A DNA stretch of 64,000 nt from Ralstonia pickettii DTP0602 (GCA_000471925.1 CP006667.1:3596001-3660000), one strand, 5' to 3'; counted from the first letter of the stretch, positions 45,476-54,838 are shown. Notes: generated by a model not told the origin, from the letters alone. Program-made: numbers and translations.

Positions 45476-45793
45476 ATGACAGGCCCTATGCTCACCGAAC
45501 TCGAACAACTGGCCGCCAAGATCGGGCGCGTGCTGCACCATGCGGACACCCTGGCGGCGGAGAACCAGCGGCTGCGCGACGAGATCGCCCGGCTTGAGGG
45601 CGAAGCCGCGCAGTTGCGCGGCGAGCGCGAGGCCATGGCTGCCGACCGCGAGCTGCTCAATATCAAGATCGAGGAAGCGCAGCTGCGCATCCAGTCCATC
45701 CTTGACAAGCTGCCGACCGCCAGCGACACGCGCCAGCTCGACCTGCTGGGCGAGGGCGCGGAGCCGCACAAGGCCCCCGGAGAACACGCATGA
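45476..45793 (+). CDS. ZapB-like coiled-coil protein (TIGR02449 type)
   Basis: The 105-residue soluble protein is almost entirely a coiled coil (about residues 5-80: LTELEQLAAKIGRVL to LRIQSILDKLP) and precedes zapA with a 4-base overlap, as in many beta- and gamma-proteobacteria. It is presumed to act at the division site with ZapA and FtsZ. ATG 45488 (MLTELEQ) is an equally likely start and has AGG just upstream. Confidence 0.85.
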   Translation: MTGPMLTELEQLAAKIGRVLHHADTLAAENQRLRDEIARLEGEAAQLRGEREAMAADRELLNIKIEEAQLRIQSILDKLPTASDTRQLDLLGEGAEPHKAPGEHA

Positions 45794-46122
45794 GCAACAA
45801 GCAAGTCGAAGTCAATATCGCCGGCCAGCCGTACCGCTTTGCCATCGCCCCCGAGAACGAGGCTGCACTGCTCGACGCGGTGGCGCTGGTCGACACGCAG
45901 ATGAACAAGCTGCGCAACGGCAGCGCCGCCAAGGGCGTGGAGCGCGTCGCGGTGATGGCCGCGATCAGCATCGCCTCTGACCTGCTGTCCCTGCAGCGCA
46001 AGCAGCAGGCCGACGGCGCGATTCCCGTGGAGGCGATCCGCGCACGCATCCGCGAACTGAACGAGCGCGCCGACGAGGCGCTGCGGCAGTACGCGCACGT
46101 GGGCACTGGTACACGCGGCTGA
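45790..46122 (+). CDS. zapA: Cell division protein ZapA
   Basis: ZapA binds FtsZ and bundles its filaments at mid-cell. The 110-residue protein has the N-terminal FtsZ-binding domain (EVNIAGQPYRFAIAPENEAALLDAVALVD) and a C-terminal helix that forms the tetramer coiled coil (IRARIRELNERADEAL). The start overlaps the zapB stop (ATGA). The 6S RNA gene downstream is the usual neighbour. Confidence 0.95.
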   Translation: MSNKQVEVNIAGQPYRFAIAPENEAALLDAVALVDTQMNKLRNGSAAKGVERVAVMAAISIASDLLSLQRKQQADGAIPVEAIRARIRELNERADEALRQYAHVGTGTRG

Positions 46123-46220
46123 CGGCGTCCGTGCGCGGCACCACCGATCTGCCGAAATGTGGTGGATGTGCAGAGGATGCCGCGCTGTCGCGCAAAATGT
46201 AACGGTACGCACGAGTGGAC

Positions 46221-46249
46221 TTGGTATGCCCTGCAACGCGGTGTATAGT
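46221..46249 (+). promoter_or_regulatory. Good sigma-70 promoter between zapA and 6S RNA
   Basis: TTGGTA (46221-46226) and TATAGT (46244-46249) are separated by exactly 17 bases. The expected start is near 46257, about 165 bases before the predicted 6S 5' end. No open reading frame follows, so the product is an RNA. Confidence 0.6.
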
Positions 46250-46256
46250 GTAGCCA

Positions 46257-46420
46257 GACTGCACGAGGCACCACAGATGTGCAGCTGACAGGTTGGGTTA
46301 TCGCGCCCGGCCGCCGTTTTCATCCCATCCTAGTTAGAAACGGCAAACGTCTGACATCCCGCACGCGGGCCCGGTTTTCCGGGCACGACGATGCGGCTGG
46401 AGCGTCAGACGTTTGACAGT
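46257..46420 (+). other. Structured non-coding stretch between the promoter and 6S RNA
   Basis: The stretch begins with CTGCAC/GTGCAG (46259-46284) as a hairpin at the predicted transcript start. It also has a long repeat: CAAACGTCTGAC within 46338-46355 pairs perfectly over 12 bp (more with mismatches) with 46404-46422, enclosing GCCCGG-TTTT-CCGGGC. It may be the leader of a long 6S precursor or a separate small RNA. I recognise no known family. Confidence 0.5.
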
Positions 46421-46635
46421 TTCCCTGCCTGGTTCGTGAGGGTCATAAACTCCTTGAACCGATATGCATTGCATGGTGCGGGATTATGTCGCGTGGGCGA
46501 GCGCGTCGTCGCACTCATAGTCTGGGCCTGGCTTGGACTCCCTGAGTGGATGATGTACCCGAAATGCGACTTCCGCAGCCACTCTGAACCTCACTTGGGT
46601 TCAGGATGCCGACCCAGCGGCCGAGGCGGGGACCC
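46421..46635 (+). ncRNA. ssrS: 6S RNA
   Basis: 6S RNA binds the sigma-70 RNA polymerase and represses transcription in stationary phase. The position after zapA is the classic one. TCCCTGCCT (46422-46430) pairs with AGGCGGGGA (46624-46632) as the closing stem; CTCCTTGAACC and the hairpin CTGAACCTCACTTGGGTTCAG match the internal elements of proteobacterial 6S RNAs, where a large central bubble lies between. The length of about 213 bases is slightly above the usual 180-190. Ends are estimated from the stem. A terminator follows. Confidence 0.85.
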
Positions 46636-46638
46636 CTT

Positions 46639-46675
46639 AAAAAGGCGGTGGTTTTCTGAACCATCGCCTTTTTTC
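46639..46675 (+). terminator. Rho-independent terminator after 6S RNA
   Basis: AAAGGCGGTGGTT and AACCATCGCCTTT pair with one G-A mismatch around TTCTG, followed by a T-run. Confidence 0.9.
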
Positions 46676-46746
46676 TTTGTTGTCTGCAGCGCGTGCCAAC
46701 CCTGCGCACCCGGTGCCTTGATCTGCCTTCCATCCTGAGCCGCGCC

Positions 46747-47228
<482 letters not shown>

Positions 47229-47229
<1 letters not shown>

Positions 47230-48053
47230 TGCAGTTCGACAGCCTGCTGGTCCTGATCCCCGCGCTGCTCGCACTCGGCGCCTTCACCGGCTTTTGCGCC
47301 GGCCTGCTCGGCGTGGGCGGCGGCATGATGATGGTGCCGTTCCTGACGCTGCTGTTCACGTCGCTGGGATTTCCCGCCGAAGCCATCGTCCATATGGCGA
47401 TCGCCACCTCGATGGGCACGATCCTGTTCACTTCGCTGTCGTCCGTGCGCGCGCATCACCAGCGCGGCGCGGTGCGCTGGCCGATAGTGCTGGCATTGGC
47501 GCCGGGCATCGTGGTCGGCGGCATGATCGGCGGCGGCAAGGTCTTCGCGGCGCTGAAGACCAGCTGGCTGTCGCTGGCCTTTGCCGTCTTCGTCGGCTTC
47601 TCGGCGCTGCAGATGCTGCGCAACCGGCGCCCTACCCCTGGCCGGCAATTGCCCGGATTCGCCGGAATGGCAGGCACAGGCGGGTTCATCGGTTTCCTGT
47701 CGAGCCTGGTGGGTGCGGGCGGCGCCTTTGTCTCGGTGCCGTTCATGACCTGGTGCAACGTGCCCATCCACAACGCGGTGGCCACCTCGGCCGCGCTGGG
47801 CTTCCCGATTGCCGCGGCCAGCGTGGCCGGCTACGTCTGGAGCGGCTGGCAGATGCCCGGCCTGCCCGCGGGCTCGCTTGGCTATATCTACCTGCCGGCG
47901 CTGGTTGTGATCGCAGGGGCCAGCGTGCTGACCGCGCCGCTGGGCGCACGCACCGCGCACGGGATGGATGTCGGCCAATTGCGCAAGGTCTTTGCGGTGC
48001 TGCTGCTGTGCCTGGCGTCGTACATGCTGTGGAAGGCGTGGCAGGCGTTCTGA
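47229..48053 (+). CDS. TSUP family permease (TauE/SafE-like)
   Basis: Inner membrane transporter of the sulfite exporter family, which handles sulfite, sulfonates or related anions. The 274-residue protein has about eight hydrophobic segments in two homologous halves, each with a Gly-rich signature: GFCAGLLGVGGGMMMVPFL and GFLSSLVGAGGAFVSVPFM. It overlaps the EVE gene. The substrate is unknown. Confidence 0.92.
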
Positions 48054-48076
48054 ACGTCCGCAGTCGCTGTCTTCAT

Positions 48077-48098
48077 AACCATCGTCGTAACGATGGTT
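48077..48098. repeat. Perfect 9-bp inverted repeat after the TSUP gene
   Basis: AACCATCGT and ACGATGGTT surround CGTA. It lies 24 bases after the TSUP stop and 70 before the SIMPL gene. No T-run follows. Confidence 0.55.
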
Positions 48099-48167
48099 TG
48101 CATTGTCGCGGAACGTTTCGCCGGCTGATTCCGTCTGATACCCATCACGTTTGAACGGGAGATCAAG

Positions 48168-48866
48168 ATGAAACAGTGGCTTGCCGCCACCCTGCTGGGT
48201 ACCACCGCCATCGTCGCCTCGGCGCACGGCGGCCCCACCGAACCGCCCTCGGGCGTGCTGTCGCTGAACGCGCAGGCCGTCGCCGAAGTACCGACGGATA
48301 TCGTCCACCTGACGCTGGCCGCGGAACAGGAAGGCGCCGAACCCGGCGCGATCTCATCGGCGCTGTCGACGCGCACGCAGGCGGTGATCGCGCAGGCGCG
48401 CCGTGTGCAAGGCGTGACCGCGGAATCAGGCGGCTTCACCATCCACCCGAGCACCGACCGCAACGGCCGCATCAGCACCTGGCGCGGGCGTTCCGAGGTC
48501 ATCCTGAAGTCGCGCGACTTTGCCGCGGTATCGAAGCTGGCCGGCGAAGTGGCCAACCAGATGCAGGTGCAGAACATCGCCTTCTCGCTGTCGCGCGAAG
48601 CGCGCGAGGCGGCCGAGACCAAGCTGGCCGAGCAGGCCATTGCTTCGTTCCGCAACAAGGCGCAGGCGAACACCAAGCTGTTCGGCTACAACAGCTATAC
48701 CATCCGGGAAGTGAACCTGAACGAGACCGGCGTGGTGCCGCCGGTGCCGCGGATGTATGGGGCGGCCAAGGCGATGATGGCTGACGCTGGGGCGCCGGTA
48801 CCGGTCGAGGGCGGGAAGACGCAGGTGACGGTGTCGGTGAATGGGTCAGTACAGATGTTGAAGTAA
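48168..48866 (+). CDS. SIMPL-domain periplasmic protein (DUF541)
   Basis: The 232-residue protein has a signal peptide (MKQWLAATLLGTTAIVASA) followed by a SIMPL domain, starting GVLSLNAQAVAEVPTDIVHLTL and ending QVTVSVNGSVQML. Relatives form periplasmic rings and have been linked to stress or membrane integrity; the exact role is unclear. GGGAG lies 7 bases before the ATG. Confidence 0.92.
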   Translation: MKQWLAATLLGTTAIVASAHGGPTEPPSGVLSLNAQAVAEVPTDIVHLTLAAEQEGAEPGAISSALSTRTQAVIAQARRVQGVTAESGGFTIHPSTDRNGRISTWRGRSEVILKSRDFAAVSKLAGEVANQMQVQNIAFSLSREAREAAETKLAEQAIASFRNKAQANTKLFGYNSYTIREVNLNETGVVPPVPRMYGAAKAMMADAGAPVPVEGGKTQVTVSVNGSVQMLK

Positions 48867-48931
48867 GGCACCAACGCAGAAAAAGCGCGCGGTTTTGGGT
48901 GCTCCAAAGCCGCCCGAACTAGCCTAAGCAA

Positions 48932-48971
48932 GGTGTTCTCCCTCTCCCGCTTGCGGGAGAGGGAGAACACC
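48932..48971. repeat. Long perfect palindrome between the SIMPL gene and matB
   Basis: GGTGTTCTCCCTCTCCCG and its exact complement form an 18-bp stem around CTTG, between two convergent genes. The CTCTCCCGC-GCGGGAGAG core is of the kind that recurs in intergenic DNA of this bacterial group. It may end transcription from both sides although it lacks a T-run. Confidence 0.8.
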
Positions 48972-48990
48972 GGCAAGCGCTCAAAGGCCC

Positions 48991-50544
48991 TCACAGCACC
49001 GCAAACTGCTCCCGCAACACGTTCTTCTGCACCTTCCCCATCGTATTGCGCGGCAGCTCCTCCACCACGTGCACGCGCTTGGGCACCTTGAAGTTGGCGA
49101 TGCGGCTCTTGAGCGTGCCGATCAGCGCCGACTCATCGAACTCCGCACCCGGCTTCGTCACCACCACAGCCACTACCGCCTCGCCAAAATCCGCATGCGG
49201 CACGCCGATCACGGCGCTCTCGGCCACGCCCGGCATCTCGTCGATAAAGCTCTCGATCTCCTTCGGGTAGACGTTGTAGCCGCCCGAAATGATCAGGTCC
49301 TTGCTGCGCCCGACGATGGTCAGGTAGTTGTCCGACACCTGGCGCTCGCCTGACTGGCTGACGATGGCGCCGCCGAAGCGACCCACGTCGCCGGTCTTGA
49401 ACCAGCCGTCTTCGGTGAATTCTTCGCGCGTTTTCTCCGGCATGCGCCAGTAGCCCGTGAACACGTTCGGGCCCTTGACCTCGACGTTGCCGATCACGCC
49501 CGGCGCGCACGCCTTGCCCTCGCCATCGACCACGCGCACCGACACGCCCGGCAGCGGCATGCCGACGGTGCCGCCGATGCGCTCGCCCAGCGCCGGATCG
49601 TACGGGTTGGACACCAGCATCACGGTCTCGCTCATGCCGTAGCGCTCCAGGATGGTATGGCCGGTGCGCTCGCGGAAGGCGTCGAAGGTCTCTAGCAGCA
49701 GGGGCGCCGAGCCCGACACGAACAGGCGCATGCGGCGGCAGGTGTCGTCGTCGAAGCGCGGCTCCTGCAGCATGCGCACGTAATAGGTCGGCACGCCCAT
49801 CATCACGGTCGAACGCGGCAGGAATTTGAGCACCTGTGCCATGTCGAGCTTGGGCGCCCAGATCATCTTGGCACCGGCCAGCAACGCGCCGTGCGAAGCC
49901 ACGAACAGGCCGTGCACATGGAAGATCGGCAGCATATGCAGCAGCACGTCGTCGCTGCGCCAGCCCCAGTATTCGTGCAGCGTCTGCGCATTGGATGCCA
50001 GGTTGCGGTGCGTCAGCATCGCGCCCTTGCTGCGGCCGGTGGTGCCGGAGGTGTAGAGGATGGCGGCGAGGTCGTCGTCCGTGCGCTCGACGGTCGTGAA
50101 GTTGTCGGACTTGGCGGCGGCGCGCGCCAGCAGCGAGCCGCTGCGGTCATCGTCCAGCGTGAACACGTGGTTGACGCCATGGCGGAATGCCACCTTGGAC
50201 ACCCAGCCGAAATTCTTGCCGCTGCACACCACCACCGACGGCTCGGCGTTGCCGACGAAGTAGTCGATCTCGGCCTCCTGGTAGGCGGTGTTCAGCGGCA
50301 GGTAGACATAGCCGGCGCGCAGGGTGGCCAGGTACAGGAACAGCGCCTCGGGCGACTTCTCCACCTGCACCGCCACGCGCGCGCCTTCAGGCAGGTGCAG
50401 CGAGGCCAGCAGGTTGGCCAGCTTGGCGGTGGCGCGGTCGAGGTCGTCCCAGCTGTAGTACAGGCCGTCATGCGTCTCGATGCAGCAGGCGGTGCGGTCG
50501 GCGGGAAAGCGGGATTCGAACAGGGCGAACAGGTTGGCGTTCAT
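48991..50544 (-). CDS. matB: Malonyl-CoA synthetase
   Basis: An ANL-family ligase that makes malonyl-CoA from malonate, CoA and ATP. The 517-residue protein has ILYTSGTTGRSKGAMLTHRN, MLPIFHVHGLFVA, RYGMSETVMLVSNPY, WFKTGDVGRF and the C-terminal catalytic Lys region PRNTMGKVQKNVL. The RYGMSET stretch is characteristic of MatB. Together with malonyl-CoA decarboxylase in the same run this supports malonate use. It is the last gene of the run. Confidence 0.93.
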   Translation of the reverse strand: MNANLFALFESRFPADRTACCIETHDGLYYSWDDLDRATAKLANLLASLHLPEGARVAVQVEKSPEALFLYLATLRAGYVYLPLNTAYQEAEIDYFVGNAEPSVVVCSGKNFGWVSKVAFRHGVNHVFTLDDDRSGSLLARAAAKSDNFTTVERTDDDLAAILYTSGTTGRSKGAMLTHRNLASNAQTLHEYWGWRSDDVLLHMLPIFHVHGLFVASHGALLAGAKMIWAPKLDMAQVLKFLPRSTVMMGVPTYYVRMLQEPRFDDDTCRRMRLFVSGSAPLLLETFDAFRERTGHTILERYGMSETVMLVSNPYDPALGERIGGTVGMPLPGVSVRVVDGEGKACAPGVIGNVEVKGPNVFTGYWRMPEKTREEFTEDGWFKTGDVGRFGGAIVSQSGERQVSDNYLTIVGRSKDLIISGGYNVYPKEIESFIDEMPGVAESAVIGVPHADFGEAVVAVVVTKPGAEFDESALIGTLKSRIANFKVPKRVHVVEELPRNTMGKVQKNVLREQFAVL

Positions 50545-50648
50545 GGTGGGGATCGAACGAAAGACTGCGGAAATCGGGCGATAAACGGGATAAGCGGTCA
50601 CCGCCCGGGGGCGGCAACCGCGGCAAGGCAGCATCTTACCGGGTCGCG

Positions 50649-51431
50649 CTAGGCTCCTCGGAATTGCGGCGGGCGGCGCGCGAGGAAGGCGGCCACCCCT
50701 TCCGCGTGGTCGGCGCCCTCGGCATAGGCAAAGTGAGCGTCGAGTTCGGCGGGCGACAGCGGTGCGGGCAGCGGCGCCAGGCGCAGGATGGTGGCCTTGT
50801 TGATGCGGGCCGCCGTGGGCGCACCGGCGGTGATGCGGCGCACGGTGGCATCGACCTCGGCCGTCAGCGCACCGGGCTCGACCACGCGCGTGAGCAAGCC
50901 CTTGTCGCGTGCCTCGGCAGCGTCGAAGACGCGGCCTTCGAGCAGGATCTCCAGCGTGGCCGCACGGCCTGCCAGCGCCAGCAAGCCTTGCAGCTCGCCC
51001 GGCGCCATCGGGAAGCCCAGCCGGTTGATCGGCACGCCGAAGCGGCTGTCCGAAGCGGCGATACGCAGGTCGCAATGACAGGCGATCTCCAGCCCGCCGC
51101 CCACGCACACGCCTTCGATCATCGCCACGGTCGGGAGCGGGCATTGGGCGATCGCCGCCAGCGCCGGCGCGATGGTGGCCATATGGTAGTGCCGCACCGC
51201 GGCTGCGTCGCCGCGCTCGGCGGGAAACTCGGCGATGTCGGCGCCAGCGGCAAAATTGCCGTCGGCGCCGCGCACCACCACGCAGCGCAGCGCGGTATCG
51301 GCCGACAGGCGCGCAAAGCCCGCGGCCAGCTCGCGCCACATCTGCGCGGAGATGGCGTTGAGCTTGCCGGCGTGCGACAGCGTGACGGTGGCGATGCTGT
51401 CCGCGGTGGCGAAGATGACGGTGCCGCTCAT
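50649..51431 (-). CDS. Enoyl-CoA hydratase/isomerase family protein
   Basis: The 260-residue crotonase-fold protein has the oxyanion-hole stretches FAAGADIAEF and IEGVCVGGGLEIACHCDLRIA. The catalytic Glu positions appear partly kept (GVCVGGGLE), so hydratase activity is not assured. It lies between the Bug receptor (5-base gap) and matB in the malonate run. Its substrate is unknown; an acyl-CoA related to malonyl-CoA is possible. Confidence 0.88.
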   Translation of the reverse strand: MSGTVIFATADSIATVTLSHAGKLNAISAQMWRELAAGFARLSADTALRCVVVRGADGNFAAGADIAEFPAERGDAAAVRHYHMATIAPALAAIAQCPLPTVAMIEGVCVGGGLEIACHCDLRIAASDSRFGVPINRLGFPMAPGELQGLLALAGRAATLEILLEGRVFDAAEARDKGLLTRVVEPGALTAEVDATVRRITAGAPTAARINKATILRLAPLPAPLSPAELDAHFAYAEGADHAEGVAAFLARRPPQFRGA

Positions 51432-51436
51432 CTTGC

Positions 51437-52450
51437 TCAGTCGATCTTGGCGCCGGACTGCTGCACCACCTGCGCCCAGCGGCGGATCTCCGCGCGCTGG
51501 AATTGCGCGAACTGCTCCTGGGTGAAGGCCGGCGTCTCGGAGCCGTTGTTGAGCCAGACCTGCTTCAGTTCAGGCGAGTTCAGTGCCTTCTCGGTCTCGG
51601 CGTACAGGCGGTCGACGATTTCCTTGGGCGTGCCCTTGGGCACCCACATCGCATACCAGGTCGAAACCTCATAGTTCGGCACCCCGGCCTCGGCCGCGGT
51701 CGGCACATTGGGGAAGGCTGCCGAGCGTTTGTTCGAAGCCACCGCCAGCGCCTTGATGCGGCCGGCGCGGATATGCTGCGCCGACGAGCCCAGGCCGTCG
51801 AACATCAGGTCGACCTGGCCCGCGATCAGGTCGGACAGCGCCGGGCCGGCACCCTTGTACGGGATATGGGTGATGAAGGTCTTGGTCTGGATCTTGAACA
51901 GCTCGCCGGCCAGGTGGTGGGCCGAGCCGTTGCCGGCCGAGCCGTAGTTGAGCTTGCCGGGATTGGCCTTGGCGTAGGCGATCAGTTCCTGCAGCGTGTT
52001 GGCCTTGACGCGGTTGGGGTTGACCACCACCACCTGCGGCGGCTGGGCGATCACCGTGACGGGGATGAAATCCTTCTCGATGTCGTAGTCCAGCTTCTTG
52101 TAGAACGACGGCGCAATCGCGTGGTGGGCGCCGCCGATAAACACCGTATAGCCATCCGGCGCGGCCTTGGCCGCGATGCTCGCGCCGACCGTGCCGCCGG
52201 CGCCGCCGCGGTTGTCGATCACGAACTGCTTGCCGAGCTGCTTGGACAATTGCGCGGTCAGCGGCCGCGCAAAGGCATCGGTGCCGCCGCCGGCGGGGAA
52301 CGGCACGATCACGGTGACGGGCTTGGACGGCCAGGTGTCCGCATGTGCGGCGGGTGCCGCAAGCATTGCGCCGGCACTGATGCCTGCCAGACCCAAAGCC
52401 ATGCCGGCTGCCCGCGCGGACGCGGCCAGGCTGAACTGACGACGATTCAT
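51437..52450 (-). CDS. Bug-family periplasmic solute-binding protein (tripartite tricarboxylate type)
   Basis: The 337-residue exported receptor has a signal peptide with MNRRQFSLAASARAAG (Tat-like double Arg) ending at AAHA, and the Bug motifs WPSKPVTVIVPFPAGGGTDA, VIDNRGGAGGTVGA and the AGVPNYEVSTWYAMW stretch. Bug proteins bind small carboxylates. No TctA or TctB membrane gene is adjacent, which is common for this family. Context suggests malonate as ligand. GGAGA lies 7 bases before the ATG. Confidence 0.92.
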   Translation of the reverse strand: MNRRQFSLAASARAAGMALGLAGISAGAMLAAPAAHADTWPSKPVTVIVPFPAGGGTDAFARPLTAQLSKQLGKQFVIDNRGGAGGTVGASIAAKAAPDGYTVFIGGAHHAIAPSFYKKLDYDIEKDFIPVTVIAQPPQVVVVNPNRVKANTLQELIAYAKANPGKLNYGSAGNGSAHHLAGELFKIQTKTFITHIPYKGAGPALSDLIAGQVDLMFDGLGSSAQHIRAGRIKALAVASNKRSAAFPNVPTAAEAGVPNYEVSTWYAMWVPKGTPKEIVDRLYAETEKALNSPELKQVWLNNGSETPAFTQEQFAQFQRAEIRRWAQVVQQSGAKID

Positions 52451-52597
52451 CTTGTGTCTCCTCTCTCTTCTGCGGAAAGTCAATCCGATGGCCGCGGCGA
52501 ACCTGCTGCGGCTTGATTTGCTACTTAAGTCCCGACAAGAAAACACGGCGCGCCAGGCGCCGCCTGTGCGGGGGCGATCCCCGTGACCGGACCAGGG

Positions 52598-54055
52598 TCA
52601 CAGCAGCTTCCCGACGCTACGGCTGATGCGCGGGTTGCCTGCGCCCAGGCGAGCCAGATTGTCATCCAGCGCCTCGGGCACGTAAAGGTAATTCACCATC
52701 ATGCCGCAGCTCTGGCTGCGGCCTTTGCGCGACAGGTCGGCAGCCCAGTTCAGGCGTTCGACGCAGGCGCCGTTGCCCAGGTGGAAGCGCGCCACGGGGT
52801 CGGCCGGCATGGCCTGGTTGCGTTCGCGCACCAGGTAGTGCGCGGCCAGGGTCATGGCGGTATCGCGGGTCACCGCGTCGGCGGCATCGGGCGCCAGCGC
52901 CTCCAGCCATGCCGCGCCGTCCGCCGGCGCGTTGCCGTGGCGCTCGCTCCAGCGTGCCACGCGCTTGTCGCCGAGCACTTGCGACACAGCCGCGCCGTCT
53001 TGCTTGCGCAGCCAGTCGGCAAATCCGGGGATCGGCGACAGCGTCGCAAACTGCTTCACTTTCGGGAATTCGCGCTGCACCTCCTCGATCACGCGCTTGA
53101 GCAGGAAGTTGCCGAAGCTGACGCCGCGCAGGCCCGCCTGGGTATTGCTGATCGAGTAGAAGATCGCCCACTTGACGCGGCGCAGGTCTTCCAGCGGGGC
53201 GGCCTCGTCGAGCAATGTATGCACATTGGCGGCCATCTCCGGCGCGAATGCCACCTCGACAAAGATCAGCGGCTCGCGTGGGATGCGCGGGTGGAAGAAC
53301 GCATAGCAGCGGCGGTCCGAGTCGAGCCGGTTGCGCAGGTCGGTCCACGAGGCGATCTCGTGCACGGCTTCGTAGCGGATCAGCTTTTCCAGCAGCGACG
53401 CGGGCGAGTCCCAGGTGATCGGCTGCAGCTCCAGCAGGCCCACGTCGAACCAGTTGGAGAACAGCGCCTCGAGGTCGTCGTCGAGCGCGCGCAAGCCGGG
53501 CACGCGGCGCTGCCAGCGCAGCATGTCGGCGCGCAGCTGGATCAGGAAGTGCAGGCCGCAGGCGCTGTTGCCGCGCTGGCCGTGCAGCGCCGCCAGGCGC
53601 TTGAAGAAGCGGATGCGGGCGTTGGAGAGCGCATGGGTCAGGCCGGAATGTCCGGTGTGCGCGCGGGCACTGCGCGCGCCTTTGTCGCTGTCCGCCGCAG
53701 CTTCGTCGCTGCCGCTGCTGCTGGCCACCTCGGCCAGCACCGCCAGCATGCCCCGCCGCGCGGCCTCGCCGGCCGCTTCGTACTCGGCTTGCCAGGCGTG
53801 CGCGGCGGCGTTGGCGGCGCCATCGGTCAGGCGCGCATCGAAGCACAGCCGCAGCTGCTCGCGCTGGCGCCGCGCCGCGCGCGGCGGCAGCGGCGCCTCG
53901 CCATCGGCAGGCGTGGCGGCGGCGGGTGCCTTGTTTTCGCCCTCGCCCTTGCGCCCCCACCAGCGGCCCAGCCGCGACAGGAAATTCGTGCCCGCCGGCT
54001 CGCTCTCGCCCAGCGGCGCGCTGATTTTCTGGTCAACCGTGTCGAAGGAATTCAT
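52598..54055 (-). CDS. matA: Malonyl-CoA decarboxylase
   Basis: It converts malonyl-CoA to acetyl-CoA and CO2. From ATG 54055 the protein has 485 residues; an upstream ATG at 54109 would add 18. The first 80 residues are charged and variable; the helical domain precedes a GNAT-fold catalytic domain with PITWDSPASLLEKLIRYEAVHEI, CYAFFHPRIPREPLIFVEVAF, YSISNTQAGLRGVSFGNFLLK and FATLSPIPGF. MCD hallmarks near the end are SCGMMVNYLYVP. Upstream AAGGCAGG is a fair ribosome binding site for 54055. Confidence 0.95.
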   Translation of the reverse strand: MNSFDTVDQKISAPLGESEPAGTNFLSRLGRWWGRKGEGENKAPAAATPADGEAPLPPRAARRQREQLRLCFDARLTDGAANAAAHAWQAEYEAAGEAARRGMLAVLAEVASSSGSDEAAADSDKGARSARAHTGHSGLTHALSNARIRFFKRLAALHGQRGNSACGLHFLIQLRADMLRWQRRVPGLRALDDDLEALFSNWFDVGLLELQPITWDSPASLLEKLIRYEAVHEIASWTDLRNRLDSDRRCYAFFHPRIPREPLIFVEVAFAPEMAANVHTLLDEAAPLEDLRRVKWAIFYSISNTQAGLRGVSFGNFLLKRVIEEVQREFPKVKQFATLSPIPGFADWLRKQDGAAVSQVLGDKRVARWSERHGNAPADGAAWLEALAPDAADAVTRDTAMTLAAHYLVRERNQAMPADPVARFHLGNGACVERLNWAADLSRKGRSQSCGMMVNYLYVPEALDDNLARLGAGNPRISRSVGKLL

Positions 54056-54130
54056 ACCTTGCCTGCCTTGGTGCATCGATCGGAACGTGAAGGAACTGGC
54101 TGTTTCCATTGCGGCGTGCGTGCCCTGCCC

Positions 54131-54838
54131 CTACTCCTCGCCAACCGCAACGCGGCGCGCGGGCGGCGCACGGCCGGCCTGCGCATCGGCGCCGCCGGCA
54201 TCGAGCGCCTTGAGCGCGGCGCGCTGGCGCAGCAGGTGGGTCTTCATCATCGCCTCGGCGCCTTCCGCGTCACGCGCCTTGAGCGCGGCGAACACGGACA
54301 AGTGCTCGGCGCAGGATTCGTGGATCCGGCCTGGCAGCTTCAGGCTCTTGTGGCGCGACAGCCGCAGCACCTTGCGCAGGTCGCTGATCAGCCCCGACAG
54401 CCAGCGGTTGCCCGCCAGCCGCTGGATCGCTTCGTGGATCTGGGCATTGGTCTCGTAGTAGGCGTCAATGTCGCCCGCCTGCGCGTAGCGCGCCAGGTCG
54501 GCATGCAGGTCCTCGAGCGCGCCCAGGTCGGCGCGCGTGGCGTTCTGGGCGGCCTCGAAGGCGCAGCGGCCTTCCAGCAGCGCCATCAGCGGGAAGATCT
54601 CGTCCAGGTCCTGCTCGGACAGCTCGTTGACGAAGCAGCCGCGGCGCGGCTCCAGCCGCACCAGCCCTTCGGCGGCCAGCACCTTGAGCGCCTCGCGCAG
54701 CGGCGTGCGCGAGATGCCCAGCGCTTCGGCCATCGCGCTTTCGTCGACCCAGGCGCCGGGCGCGAGCGTGTGCGCGTCGATCATGGCGCGCAGCCGGTCC
54801 GCCACTTCCAGGTACAACGCCTGCTGGATGATGCGCAT
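54131..54838 (-). CDS. GntR-family regulator (FadR/FCD subgroup), probable malonate regulator
   Basis: The 235-residue protein has an N-terminal winged helix (ALGISRTPLREALKVLAAEGLV) and a C-terminal all-helical FCD domain with metal-ligand His/Asp positions (IHEAIQRLAG, HESCAEHLSVFAALKARDAE). It starts at ATG 54838 (MRIIQQALYLEVADRLR); the frame is open to 54898. It precedes matA by 75 bases, and in other bacteria a similar regulator (MatR) controls malonate genes. Ligand and operator are inferred. Confidence 0.9.
   Translation of the reverse strand: MRIIQQALYLEVADRLRAMIDAHTLAPGAWVDESAMAEALGISRTPLREALKVLAAEGLVRLEPRRGCFVNELSEQDLDEIFPLMALLEGRCAFEAAQNATRADLGALEDLHADLARYAQAGDIDAYYETNAQIHEAIQRLAGNRWLSGLISDLRKVLRLSRHKSLKLPGRIHESCAEHLSVFAALKARDAEGAEAMMKTHLLRQRAALKALDAGGADAQAGRAPPARRVAVGEE

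Noticed and set aside
43036..46323. An extended 1095-residue BtuB frame
   Set aside because: The added N-terminal part covers the B12 riboswitch and zapB/zapA antisense; the signal peptide begins at 44928.
46338..46422. The CAAACGTCTGAC inverted repeat as an insertion sequence end or attachment site
   Set aside because: There is no transposase or integrase gene and no target duplication; the arms sit within a transcribed structured stretch before 6S RNA.
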